NCBI RefSeq assembly: GCF_004011865.1
Contig: NZ_RKLP01000003.1
Span: 124,001-188,000, forward strand
Direction: 5' to 3'
Length of the DNA: 64,000 bases
Origin: Prescottella agglutinans
GTDB taxonomy: Bacteria; Actinomycetota; Actinomycetes; Mycobacteriales; Mycobacteriaceae
How positions within the stretch are numbered: the first letter of the stretch is position 1; each line of letters begins with the position of its first letter. Both the position numbers and the translations under genes were made by a program. Below the pieces are notes generated by a model, which saw only the letters and a program-made list of their open reading frames with translations, made no database searches and had not been told where the DNA came from. Below, in pieces: positions 23,715 through 32,910 of the stretch.

Positions 23715-24599
23715 ATGAGAAGGAAGAGACCGGAGTTACCCGACGTGTTCGTCGGGCGCGACGCGGTGCGCGACGGCGCTCTCACCGCGGCGGACCTGCG
23801 GGGGCCGCGGGTGCGCCGCTTGTTCCGCGGCGTCTACTGCCCGACCGGTGTGCGCGTCAGCCACGAACTGCGTTGTCGAGCCGCCGCCCTCACCGGGGAG
23901 GGCGCGCTGGTGCTCACCGGCCGGTCGGCGGCGGCGGTGCGCGGTGTCGACCTGGCATCGGCGTCGGACCCGGTGGACGTGATCGCGCTACCGAACTGCC
24001 GGGTAAACCGGCGGCCCGGGTTGAACGTTCGGCGTGTGGCGATCGACGCCGGCGACTATCAGCCGTGGGAGCAGATCGCGATCGCTCGCCCCGAGCGAAT
24101 GACGTTCGACGTGCTCTCGACGCGTCCGCTCATCCGCGCCGTCGCCGATGCCGACCGAATCCTCCGCGCCGATCTGACGACCCCAGCCCGCATGGCCGCG
24201 TACCTCGAGGGGCGGCACGACCACGGGATCGTGCGGGCACGGGAGGCGCTCGCGCTCGTCGATCCGCGCGCCGAGTCGCCGCCGGAATCCGAACTCCGGG
24301 TGCGACTGCATCTCGCGGGCCTGTATCCGGAGCCGCAACTGTGCATCTACGCGGACGGCCAGTTCGTTGCCCGGGTCGATTTCGGGTTCGAGGTGGAGCG
24401 GCTGGCCGTCGAGTACGACGGTCAGTGGCACGGGGAGCGGTCGGCGCTGGCGCGGGACCGGGTTCGTCAGAACGCGCTCCGGAAGGCCGGTTGGCAGATC
24501 CATTTCGTCACCAAGGACATGATGGCGAACCCGGACGCGGTGATCGACGAGATCCACGGCGCCGTGCTGCGCGCACGGAGCGCACCCCGCCACCGCTGA
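23715..24599 (+). CDS. AbiEi-like N-terminus joined to a DUF559 (Vsr-like) nuclease-fold domain
   Basis: 294 residues from ATG 23715. The N-terminal half resembles AbiEi-type proteins (DVFVGRDAVRDGALTAADLR, RRLFRGVYCP). The C-terminal ~110 residues have the DUF559 pattern: SPPESELRVRLHLAGL, then VARVDFGFEVERLAVEYDGQWHG (candidate PD-(D/E)xK Asp and Glu), then RNALRKAGWQIHFVTKDMM, related to Vsr endonuclease. Such genes are numerous and variably placed in Rhodococcus and Mycobacterium. It lies between the AAA ATPase and pssA, which are adjacent in mycobacteria, and has repeat clusters on both sides, suggesting insertion. Function unproven. Confidence 0.78.
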   Translation: MRRKRPELPDVFVGRDAVRDGALTAADLRGPRVRRLFRGVYCPTGVRVSHELRCRAAALTGEGALVLTGRSAAAVRGVDLASASDPVDVIALPNCRVNRRPGLNVRRVAIDAGDYQPWEQIAIARPERMTFDVLSTRPLIRAVADADRILRADLTTPARMAAYLEGRHDHGIVRAREALALVDPRAESPPESELRVRLHLAGLYPEPQLCIYADGQFVARVDFGFEVERLAVEYDGQWHGERSALARDRVRQNALRKAGWQIHFVTKDMMANPDAVIDEIHGAVLRARSAPRHR

Positions 24600-24606
24600 T
24601 CCGTCG

Positions 24607-24709
24607 CGATAAGTGCGCAAAACGCGGGAACCCGGACCCCGTCCCCGCGGTAAGTGCGCAAAACGCGGGGATGGGCCCGGGAAACCGCGACAAGTGCGCG
24701 AAACGCGGG
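24607..24709. repeat. Cluster of three AAGTGCGCAAAACGCGG repeats downstream of the DUF559 gene
   Basis: Three copies in the same orientation: 24611-24628, 24652-24670 and 24692-24709, the last with one change (GCGCGAAACG). All are inverted relative to the first two copies at 23519-23575. The spacers differ. They fill the whole gap between the convergent DUF559 and pssA stop codons. Confidence 0.9.
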
Positions 24710-24716
24710 AGCGGGG

Positions 24717-25559
24717 TCAGCGCGGGCGGCGCAGGCCCAGCCGTGCCGCGGAGGAGCGGCGGTGGCCGTTGGGGGAGCGGCGGATGGCGCGGCGCTCGGC
24801 GGGCTTGATGTCCCAGGTCTCGGGGCGGGCCGCGACCCACCGCTTCGACCGGATGGCGAAGGGGATGTGTGCGAGGTACGCGAACACCAGGACGATCAGC
24901 AGCACGTACGGGTAGGTGACGAGCGCGGCGGCGGCCAGGGCCACGAGCGCGAGCAGCCCCGCGGCCATCCGCGGCGGCACCGACACGGTCTTCATCGCGA
25001 GGGTGGGGACGCGGCTGACGATGAGTGTCGCCGACAGCAGGGTCCACGCGGTGACCACGGCCAGCGACGACCACCAGCCGTCGCCCCACTGGACGTAGGC
25101 GGCGATCGGGGTGAGCGCGATCAGTGCCCCGGCCGGTGCGGGCACGCCGACGAAGAAGTCCTTCGCGTACGCGGGGACGGTGTCGTCCTCGAGCAGCGTG
25201 TTGAACCGTGCGAGCCGCAGCACGATGCTCACCGCGTACAGCAGCGCGATGATCCAGCCGAAGCTGTTGCCGTCGAGCAGCGTCACGTACAGCACGAGGG
25301 CGGGCGCGACGCCGAACGAGATGGCGTCGGCGAGCGAGTCGAGTTCGGCGCCCATCTTGCTGGTGGCGTCGAGCATGCGGGCGAGGCGGCCGTCGAGCGC
25401 GTCGAGGACGGCGGCCGCGCCGATCATCGCGAGTGCGGTGCCGAGTTCGCCGTCGAGTGCGAACTTGACGGCGGACAGGCCGCCGCACAGCGCGAGGATC
25501 GTGATCATGCTCGGCAGTAATCGGACCGCGTGCTGCCGGCTGGGGCGGGGCGGCCTCAC
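24717..25559 (-). CDS. pssA: CDP-diacylglycerol-serine O-phosphatidyltransferase
   Basis: Makes phosphatidylserine from CDP-diacylglycerol and serine. The CDP-alcohol phosphotransferase signature is complete: [26 protein letters not shown], matching D-x2-D-G-x2-A-R-x8-G-x3-D-x3-D. About eight membrane helices follow from [21 protein letters not shown] 25559 overlaps the psd stop by 4 bp (GTGA), so the two genes are translationally coupled. The C-terminus is Arg-rich. 280 residues, close to the mycobacterial enzyme (Rv0436c). Confidence 0.93.
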   Translation of the reverse strand: MRPPRPSRQHAVRLLPSMITILALCGGLSAVKFALDGELGTALAMIGAAAVLDALDGRLARMLDATSKMGAELDSLADAISFGVAPALVLYVTLLDGNSFGWIIALLYAVSIVLRLARFNTLLEDDTVPAYAKDFFVGVPAPAGALIALTPIAAYVQWGDGWWSSLAVVTAWTLLSATLIVSRVPTLAMKTVSVPPRMAAGLLALVALAAAALVTYPYVLLIVLVFAYLAHIPFAIRSKRWVAARPETWDIKPAERRAIRRSPNGHRRSSAARLGLRRPR

Positions 25560-26269
25560 GACAGCTGCGCGAGGACGGTCTCGGCACCGATGGTGCGCTG
25601 GCCGCGCTCGACGAGCAGCGTGGTGCCGGCCGGGAAGTACGTGTCGACCCGGGAACCGAAGCGGATGAGTCCGTAGGTGTCGCCGATGGTGAGCTTGTCG
25701 CCCTGCTCGGCCTCGCACACGATGCGGCGCGCGAGCAGGCCGGCGATCTGCACGACGGCCACCTCGCGGCCGTCGGCGGTCTCGATCAGCATGCTGTTGC
25801 GCTCGTTGACCTCGCTGGCGTCGGCGAGGTCGGCGGACAGGAACTGTCCGGGCTGGTGGACGACCTTCCTGACCAAACCGCCGACCGGGACGCGCTGGAC
25901 GTGGACGTCGAGCACGGACAGGAAGATGCTCACGCGGGGCAGCGGCTGGTCGCCCATGCCGAGTTCGGCGGGCGGGACGGCGGTGTCGACGAGCGCGACC
26001 TCACCGTCGGCGGGCGCCACCACGACGCCGGCGCGGTTCGGCGGCACCCGGTGCGGGTGCCGGAAGAACGTCGCGCAGGCGGCTGCGGACGCGAGCCCGG
26101 CCCGGCGCACCCACTTGCGGTTGCGTCCCACTGCCGCGACCGCCAACGGGGCCAGCACGAACGGCAGGCCTGCGGGGTGCAGCGGCGGGACGGCAGCCTT
26201 GACGAGGCCGATGACGTGGCCGACGCCGGTGGGCTGGGGGGTACCAGGGGGGGTCGGTCGACGTGCCAC
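25556..26269 (-). CDS. psd: Phosphatidylserine decarboxylase (proenzyme)
   Basis: Converts phosphatidylserine to phosphatidylethanolamine. The 237-residue proenzyme has the N-terminal membrane region and [10 protein letters not shown], then [13 protein letters not shown] and [16 protein letters not shown]. Near the C-terminus is the self-cleavage site in [11 protein letters not shown]; Gly-Ser cleavage gives the pyruvoyl group. It is the first gene of psd-pssA. Start GTG 26269 with AGGAG at 26273-26277. The short form without a long insertion is usual in actinobacteria. Confidence 0.94.
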   Translation of the reverse strand: MARRPTPPGTPQPTGVGHVIGLVKAAVPPLHPAGLPFVLAPLAVAAVGRNRKWVRRAGLASAAACATFFRHPHRVPPNRAGVVVAPADGEVALVDTAVPPAELGMGDQPLPRVSIFLSVLDVHVQRVPVGGLVRKVVHQPGQFLSADLADASEVNERNSMLIETADGREVAVVQIAGLLARRIVCEAEQGDKLTIGDTYGLIRFGSRVDTYFPAGTTLLVERGQRTIGAETVLAQLS

Positions 26270-26363
26270 GAGCTCCTCTTACCGGTCGAATGGGGCGGCG
26301 GTGTTCGCCGCTCGAGCTATCACAGGTTACGTGACTGCCGAGAACCGTCGGGTCCGCGATGTG

Positions 26364-26831
26364 CTAGCGGGGGTCGACGGCGAGCGCCTCGGCCTCCTGC
26401 TTGATGCGCGCGAGGGTGGCGTTCATGCCGGCGACCATCTCGGTCTCGAATGCGTCGGCGCCGCCGAGGACGGTCTTGATCAGGAACTGCGACAGCTGGC
26501 TGGTTCCGGTGGGGGCTTCGCGGCGTTCGACGACGCGGGTGCCCGTCTCGGTGGGCTCGAGCGTGTACGACCAGATGGAGCGGTTCTCGTTGATGCGGAA
26601 CGCGATCGCCTTGTTCGGTTCGAATCGGATGACCTTCGACGTGGTGGGCCACACGAGCAGGCCCTTGCGGTTGATGTTGAAGGTCTTGGTGCCTTCGCGG
26701 ACCTCACCGGAGACACGCATCTTGCGGCACTGCGGGCTCCACTCGCCCATCCGCTTCAGATCGGACACGATCGTCCAGACGTCCTGCGGGGTGGCGGCGA
26801 TCTCGATGCTGGCTTCGAGGGTGTTGGTCAC
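26364..26831 (-). CDS. SRPBCC (polyketide cyclase/START-like) family protein
   Basis: 155 residues from GTG 26831. It begins with the family pattern SIEIAATPQDVWTIVSDLKRMGEWSPQC, continues with RFEPNKAIAFRINENRSIWSYTLEPTETGTRVVERREAP, and ends in a long helix (FETEMVAGMNATLARIKQEAEAL). The fold makes a hydrophobic pocket that binds lipids or polyketides. Nothing in the context fixes the ligand. Same strand as psd-pssA but 94 bp upstream of psd. Confidence 0.85.
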   Translation of the reverse strand: MTNTLEASIEIAATPQDVWTIVSDLKRMGEWSPQCRKMRVSGEVREGTKTFNINRKGLLVWPTTSKVIRFEPNKAIAFRINENRSIWSYTLEPTETGTRVVERREAPTGTSQLSQFLIKTVLGGADAFETEMVAGMNATLARIKQEAEALAVDPR

Positions 26832-27037
26832 GGTCGGCTCTCCGGTTCGAATTAGGTGGTACAGGAGGTCACGCGTACCGGGTCATCGTAGGCCCGCGCT
26901 CCCGGTCCGTGTGCGGCAGGTCACGATTCGGTGCGCGGGCGGCGCACGCCCCGGGGATCGACGACTCCGCCGCGGGCGCCGGCGCTTTCGGTCGGATAGC
27001 CCGGCAGCGGTGCGTGACGGCGGATACCCTCGAATCC

Positions 27038-27817
27038 ATGACCCGGGTCGAGGGTGTGTTGTTCGACATCGACGGGGTGCTGGTCACGTCGTGGCGGCCG
27101 GTCCCCGGGGCCGTGGAGGCGCTCGACGAGATGCGCCGGCGCGGGGGTGTGCGGGCGTTCCTGACCAACACGACATCCCGGACGTGCGGGGCGATCGCGT
27201 CGGCACTGGAGGCCGCGGGGTTCGACATCGGTCCGGAGGAGATCGTCACCGCGGTGCGACTCACCACCGAGTACCTGCGTTCGACGTATCCGGGCGCCCG
27301 GGTGATGCTGCTCAATCACGGCGACGTCCGCGCCGACATGGAGGGCATCGAGTTCGACGACGTCGACCCCGAGGTGATCGTCATCGGGGGTGCGGGTCCG
27401 GAGTTCACGCACGACGCGCTCAGTCGGGTGCTGGACCTGATGGTCGCGGGGGTGCCGGCGGTCGCGATGCACCGGGCGCTGATGTGGTCGGAGTCCGACG
27501 GCCTGCGACTGGACACGGGCGCGTATCTGCCGGGTCTCGAGGACGCGTCCGGTTCGCGGATCGTGTCGGTGGGCAAACCGTCGCTCGCCGGATTCCTCAC
27601 GGCGGCCGAGCTGATGGGTGTCGATCCGGCGGCGACCGTGATGGTCGGCGACGACTTCCGCGGCGATGTCCTGCCGGCGCAGCGGGTGGGCATGACGGGG
27701 GTGCTGGTGCGGACCGGGAAGTTCCGCCAGCCGATCCTCGATCTCGCGGTGGATCGGCCCGATCACGTGGTCGATTCGGTGGCCGATCTGCCCGCTTTGT
27801 TGGCCGATCGAGGGTGA
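27038..27817 (+). CDS. HAD superfamily class IIA hydrolase (NagD-like)
   Basis: 259 residues from ATG 27038. Motif I is GVLFDIDGVLV with the nucleophilic Asp and the Asp two residues on. Motif II is FLTNTTSR, the Lys is in VGKPSLAGF, and motif IV is VMVGDDFRGDVLPAQRVGMTGVLV. The cap is of the C2a type seen in NagD, phosphoglycolate and p-nitrophenyl phosphatases. It should be a soluble phosphatase of unknown small substrate. Confidence 0.9.
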   Translation: MTRVEGVLFDIDGVLVTSWRPVPGAVEALDEMRRRGGVRAFLTNTTSRTCGAIASALEAAGFDIGPEEIVTAVRLTTEYLRSTYPGARVMLLNHGDVRADMEGIEFDDVDPEVIVIGGAGPEFTHDALSRVLDLMVAGVPAVAMHRALMWSESDGLRLDTGAYLPGLEDASGSRIVSVGKPSLAGFLTAAELMGVDPAATVMVGDDFRGDVLPAQRVGMTGVLVRTGKFRQPILDLAVDRPDHVVDSVADLPALLADRG

Positions 27818-27927
27818 CGCGCCGAGCTACTTCGGATCCCTATCGAAATGCCTCTTTCGGGCGCCTCGAACGGGTAGTCTCGCGGGCGCTTCTCCCTACT
27901 TCTCCCCTTTGTCTCGAAGGAGTCTGA

Positions 27928-28449
27928 ATGTCGACCTTTTCCCGCCTGCGTGCCGCCTCGAGCCTCGGCCGGAGGATGACACGAACTGCGATCGTCGCGG
28001 CAGCGGGAATCGGTGTGGCAGCAGGTGTTTCGTTGTTCGGTGCGGGCGCGGCGTCGGCCGCGCCGGTGGTGTGCGTGTCGCCGACCGCGCCCAACGACAT
28101 CCAGATCTCGGGGTACGCGAGCTGTGGTGCGCAGGCCTTCGAGCAGGGTGTGTCGCGTTCGGCCGCGACGGACAGCGGCACGGCCGTTTCGGTCGCGCAG
28201 GGCTCCGGGTCGTCGAACAGCCTCGCGACGGGCTTCGGCACGGCGCTGAGCGCGGCGCGCGGTAACGGTCAGTCGCTCGCGCTGGCGATCGGTGGCGGCA
28301 TCGCGCACTCGTGGGCGGACGACGGTTCCGCGACGTTCGCGATCGCCGGCTGGGGCTCGGGCGCGACGGCCGAGCAGGGCGGCGTCCACTGCATGGGTCC
28401 GCTGTCTTTCGCGTGGAATCTGAAGACCGGTCAGACCTGCCTCGGCTAG
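27928..28449 (+). CDS. Secreted protein of unknown function
   Basis: 173 residues from ATG 27928 with AAGGAG at 27918-27923. A Sec signal peptide is clear: basic start, hydrophobic TAIVAAAGIGVAAGVSLFGAGA, and cleavage after ASA (ASA-APVV). The mature part is Ser/Gly/Ala-rich with imperfect repeats (GTAVSVAQGSGSSNSLATGFG; GTALSAARGNGQSLALAIGGG) and four Cys that could form two disulphides. It may be a small wall-associated protein. A terminator follows and groEL2 lies downstream. No family recognised with confidence. Confidence 0.75.
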   Translation: MSTFSRLRAASSLGRRMTRTAIVAAAGIGVAAGVSLFGAGAASAAPVVCVSPTAPNDIQISGYASCGAQAFEQGVSRSAATDSGTAVSVAQGSGSSNSLATGFGTALSAARGNGQSLALAIGGGIAHSWADDGSATFAIAGWGSGATAEQGGVHCMGPLSFAWNLKTGQTCLG

Positions 28450-28465
28450 GAACCGAGCGAGGACG

Positions 28466-28506
28466 CGTGCCGGGGGTGTTCGCCGTGGGCGGAGACCCCC
28501 GGCACG
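28466..28506 (+). terminator. Terminator-like hairpin after the secreted protein gene
   Basis: A perfect 12-bp stem (CGTGCCGGGGGT at 28466-28477 pairs with 28495-28506) and a 17-base loop lie 17 bp after the stop. No T tract follows; it ends just before the groEL2 operators. Confidence 0.6.
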
Positions 28507-28508
28507 GC

Positions 28509-28535
28509 GTTGCACTCACCCCCCTCGAGTGCTAA
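28509..28535 (+). promoter_or_regulatory. CIRCE operator 1 upstream of groEL2
   Basis: GTTGCACTC, nine bases, GAGTGCTAA. The right arm is a perfect CIRCE half site and the left arm has two changes. CIRCE is bound by the repressor HrcA, which is inactivated on heat shock. Confidence 0.8.
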
Positions 28536-28543
28536 AAATGCAC

Positions 28544-28570
28544 TTGGCACTCGCGACACGTGAGTGCCAG
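28544..28570 (+). promoter_or_regulatory. CIRCE operator 2 upstream of groEL2
   Basis: TTGGCACTC, nine bases, GAGTGCCAG. It has one mismatch in the left arm and two in the right against TTAGCACTC-N9-GAGTGCTAA. It lies 8 bp after operator 1 and 138 bp before the groEL2 start. Confidence 0.85.
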
Positions 28571-28645
28571 GTCGGGACGGTGAGACCGGGTACCTAGACA
28601 CCCCTGGTCGTCCGTCGCGGGCACCGAGCCTGGCCGGAAGCGTAA

Positions 28646-30334
<1,689 letters not shown>

Positions 30335-30370
30335 TCTGACGATCGGAAAGCCTGAGCTCAGGTAAGACGA

Positions 30371-30407
30371 AGAAGCCCGGGACACCTTGGAGGTGTCCCG
30401 GGCTTCT
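30371..30407 (+). terminator. Strong bidirectional terminator hairpin after groEL2
   Basis: A perfect 17-bp stem (30371-30387 with 30391-30407) on a 3-base loop lies between the convergent groEL2 and PspC-like genes. TCTCGCGTTT follows on the plus strand and a T-rich run on the other. Confidence 0.85.
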
Positions 30408-30419
30408 CGCGTTTGCGGA

Positions 30420-30620
30420 TCACTCGCTCGGCATGAGCATCCACGCCGCGAGGTAGATCAGCGCGACGGTGCCGAACGAGACGAACGCGCCGATCACGGC
30501 GGCCACCCGGACGAGGTTGACGTCGATGCCGAAGTACTCGGCGACGCCGCCGCACACCCCGGAGAGCATGCGCTGGTTGCGGGAACGGACGAAGGGTCGG
30601 GGCGAGTCGCTGTAGGTCAT
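30420..30620 (-). CDS. Small PspC-domain membrane protein
   Basis: 66 residues from ATG 30620. The PspC domain is nearly the whole protein: RSRNQRMLSGVCGGVAEYFGIDVNLVRV, then a membrane helix AAVIGAFVSFGTVALIYLAAWMLM. PspC-like proteins act in envelope-stress responses in other bacteria; in actinobacteria many are single small proteins with no known partner. Confidence 0.88.
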   Translation of the reverse strand: MTYSDSPRPFVRSRNQRMLSGVCGGVAEYFGIDVNLVRVAAVIGAFVSFGTVALIYLAAWMLMPSE

Positions 30621-30699
30621 GACTTCGATTCTGGTTCCCGGCGGCGCGGGAAACCATCGGGATTCCCCCGGATCTGCACCCTGATCTTCGGCCTCGGGG

Positions 30700-31650
30700 T
30701 CACCCCTCGAGCGCCCGGACCCGGGCGATGACCGGCGCGAATGCCTCGGCGTGCGGTTGGTGCACGGTGTAGTGCGTGAAGCCGTAGCGCTCGCGGTTCG
30801 TGAGGATCTGCCGGGCCATCTCGTCGACCGTGCCGACGAGGACGAAGGGGGTGTCGAGGAGGTCGCGCTCGGTCATGACCCCGCCGAGACTCGCGGCGAG
30901 TTCGCCGGCGGCCGACCGGCGGTCGTCGGTCTCGATGACGGCCTGGACGAGGGCCTGCCATTCCGCATCCGCGGCACGGGCTCCGGCCTGGGCGCGGGTG
31001 AATCGGACGCGTTCGTCGGTTTCGGCGGCGGTCGCGAGTCGCATGGTGCCGGGCGGTCGGCCGGGAATCTGGACGGCCCCGGCGACCCCGACGATGTCGG
31101 CGACCCGGGCGGCGAGTCGCAGGACGCGTTCGCCGGTGCCGCCGATCAGGAGCGGGGGACCGGAGCCGTCGAATCCGGCGCGCTGCACCGGCCGCAGCAC
31201 CGGCACGCCGAAGTTCTCCCGCAGCGCGGCCTGCTGTTCGTAGCCGTCGGCGCGGAACTGTCTCCGGAGTTCGTCGACCGTGGCGGCAAGTCGGTCCACC
31301 CGGGCCCCGAACGGTTCCCAGTCGATACCGGCTGCATCGAACTCCCACTTCATGTGACCGGCACCGAGGCCGATCTCGAGCCGGCCTTCGGTGAGGACGT
31401 CGGTGGTGGCGATCTCCCGCGCGAGCAGGGCCGGATTCCAGAACCCGACGTTGAGCACCAGCGTCCCCACCCGCAACCGCTCGGTGGCGGCGGCCGCCGC
31501 GACGAGCAGCGGGAACGGGGAGGCGGTGCCGAGATGATCGGCGGCGTACACCGCATCGTAGCCGCCCTGTTCGGCGCGGCGGCAGGTCTCCGCGAAGACG
31601 CCCGACCCGGTGATGCCGAAGATGTTGTGCGAAAACCGAAACCCGGTCAT
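30700..31650 (-). CDS. F420-dependent LLM-class oxidoreductase (TIGR03621-like)
   Basis: 316 residues from ATG 31650. Luciferase-like monooxygenase features: GYDAVYAADHLGTASPFPLL near the N-terminus, LRVGTLVLNVGFWNPALLAREIATTDVLTEGRLEIGLGAG, then PPLLIGGTGERVLRLAARVADIVG and a C-terminal GTVDEMARQILTNRERYGF. These are typical of coenzyme F420-dependent members, common in mycolic-acid actinomycetes. Substrate unknown. Divergent from the alpha/beta hydrolase gene, 81 bp between starts. Confidence 0.87.
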   Translation of the reverse strand: MTGFRFSHNIFGITGSGVFAETCRRAEQGGYDAVYAADHLGTASPFPLLVAAAAATERLRVGTLVLNVGFWNPALLAREIATTDVLTEGRLEIGLGAGHMKWEFDAAGIDWEPFGARVDRLAATVDELRRQFRADGYEQQAALRENFGVPVLRPVQRAGFDGSGPPLLIGGTGERVLRLAARVADIVGVAGAVQIPGRPPGTMRLATAAETDERVRFTRAQAGARAADAEWQALVQAVIETDDRRSAAGELAASLGGVMTERDLLDTPFVLVGTVDEMARQILTNRERYGFTHYTVHQPHAEAFAPVIARVRALEG

Positions 31651-31731
31651 GACGTCAGGATGCCTCGTTCCAGGGCAGTCCGGGTGCCGAATGCCGAGCC
31701 GTGCGGACCGCGTGGGCATAGGCTCGAAGTC

Positions 31732-32568
31732 GTGGTGGAGACCGTGCCGATCCAGATGCCCGACGGGACGACGACGCCGGTGCGGCTGTTCCCCGGACCG
31801 GAGGGCGCGCCGGTGGTGGTCATCGTCCCGGGGCTCGGGATTCCCGCCGCGTTCTACGACAGGTTCGCCAATTCGATTGTGGAGCAGGGCTTCTGTGCGG
31901 CCACCTGCGAGTTGCGGGGGCAGGGGGACAGTCGTCCCCGGCCGAGTGCGTCGAGCACGTTCGGTTACCAGGAGTTGGTGTCGGTCGACCTGCCGGCGAT
32001 GTTCGAGGTGGTGCGCGAGCGGTTCGACGCGAGCACCCCGTTCCTGTTGGGGCACAGCATGGGCGGTCAGCTGGGGGTGATGTACGCGGCGCGGATCCGG
32101 GGTCGGCTCGGTGGGCTCGTCCTGGTGGCGTCCGGTTCGCCCTACTACCGGGGGTTTCCCGGACCGCGGTCACCGGGCGTGCTGCTGGGTTCGACGGCGA
32201 TGTCGATCACGGCGAGCGTGGCCGGGTTCTGGCCCGGGGATCGTCTGGACGTGGGCGGTTTCGGCCGCCAGTCGAGGGTGCTGATCTCGGACTGGTCACG
32301 TTTCGCCCGAAGCGGGCGTATCGAGCCGACGGGGGCCGACATCGATTACGAGGAGCGCATCGGGCGGTTGAAGCTTCCGGTCCTGTCGATCTCGATCGAG
32401 GGCGACGACCTCGCGCCCCGCAGCGCCGCGAGCAACCTTTTAGGCAAGTTGTCCGGTTCCGACGTGACGATGTGGCACCAACCGGAGGTTTTGGGGCACA
32501 ACGGCTGGATTCGGACACCCGACAGCACGGTCGAGCGGATCGCCGACTGGATCCGCGACCACTCCTGA
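31732..32568 (+). CDS. Alpha/beta-fold hydrolase
   Basis: 278 residues from GTG 31732 (GTG 31735 equally possible). Features are VVVIVPGLGIPAAFYDRFA, ATCELRGQGDSRP, the nucleophile elbow FLLGHSMGGQLGVM, and C-terminal His in VLGHNGWIRTP. The acid is probably in SIEGDDLAP. It resembles serine hydrolases annotated as monoacylglycerol lipase or serine aminopeptidase S33. Substrate unknown. Confidence 0.85.
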   Translation: MVETVPIQMPDGTTTPVRLFPGPEGAPVVVIVPGLGIPAAFYDRFANSIVEQGFCAATCELRGQGDSRPRPSASSTFGYQELVSVDLPAMFEVVRERFDASTPFLLGHSMGGQLGVMYAARIRGRLGGLVLVASGSPYYRGFPGPRSPGVLLGSTAMSITASVAGFWPGDRLDVGGFGRQSRVLISDWSRFARSGRIEPTGADIDYEERIGRLKLPVLSISIEGDDLAPRSAASNLLGKLSGSDVTMWHQPEVLGHNGWIRTPDSTVERIADWIRDHS

Positions 32569-32632
32569 CATTCACCCTGGCTTTCATCCCGCTATCGATC
32601 ACGAATCCGGTGCAAGGTTGTGTCCGCACCGT

Positions 32633-32638
32633 TATATT
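32633..32638 (+). promoter_or_regulatory. Candidate -10 box of the small serine-rich peptide gene
   Basis: TATATT stands out in GC-rich surroundings 58 bp before the ATG at 32696. No good -35 is visible at 16-18 bp upstream (best TGCAAG), so this rests on the -10 and position only. Confidence 0.4.
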
Positions 32639-32695
32639 GGCCGCAGGCGCTTTCGCTTCGGGGCGCTCCACCACACCGAATACAGGGAGTATTCC

Positions 32696-32818
32696 ATGGG
32701 TTCCTCCGAGATCCTCACCGTCCTCAGCGCTCTTTCGTCCCTCGTCAACGCGCTCAACACGCTGGGCACCGCCAGCTCCGGCGCCTCCGACTCCGGCTCG
32801 CTCAGCTCGCTCAGCTGA
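32696..32818 (+). CDS. 40-residue serine-rich peptide without signal sequence
   Basis: ATG 32696 follows AGGGAG (32684-32689) at the right distance, and a textbook terminator begins 22 bp after the TGA, so a real gene is likely. The product begins MGSSEILTVLSALSSLVNAL and ends SGSLSSLS. It has a hydrophobic amphipathic N-terminal half, a Ser/Gly-rich second half, no Lys, Arg or Cys, and no signal peptide. In character it matches the four small peptides at 36484-37022 and the corynebacterial PorA/PorH class. It is convergent with a mycolyltransferase gene, 92 bp apart. Function inferred only: a mycomembrane peptide or porin subunit, possibly O-acylated on serine. Confidence 0.68.
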   Translation: MGSSEILTVLSALSSLVNALNTLGTASSGASDSGSLSSLS

Positions 32819-32839
32819 GGCGTCGCCTCGTAGCATTCG

Positions 32840-32885
32840 AAGGGGCGGCGACGGTGCATCTGCACTGTCGCCGCCCCTTTTTCGA
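32840..32885 (+). terminator. Rho-independent terminator of the small peptide gene
   Basis: An 18-bp stem with one G-T mismatch (32840-32857 with 32862-32879), a 4-base loop and then a run of T (CCCCTTTTTC). The A-rich start of the stem lets it serve the convergent mycolyltransferase too. Confidence 0.9.
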
Positions 32886-32910
32886 TGTCCGGCTCTGGTC
32901 TGGGCTCCCG

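Noticed and set aside
23715-24599. AbiE toxin-antitoxin system
   Set aside because: Only an AbiEi-like N-terminus is present; no AbiEii nucleotidyltransferase toxin gene is adjacent, so a two-gene AbiE system is not supported.
23519-24709. CRISPR array reading of the clustered 15-bp repeats
   Set aside because: The repeats are shorter than CRISPR repeats, occur in both orientations, have unequal spacers and are interrupted by a gene; no cas genes are in the window.
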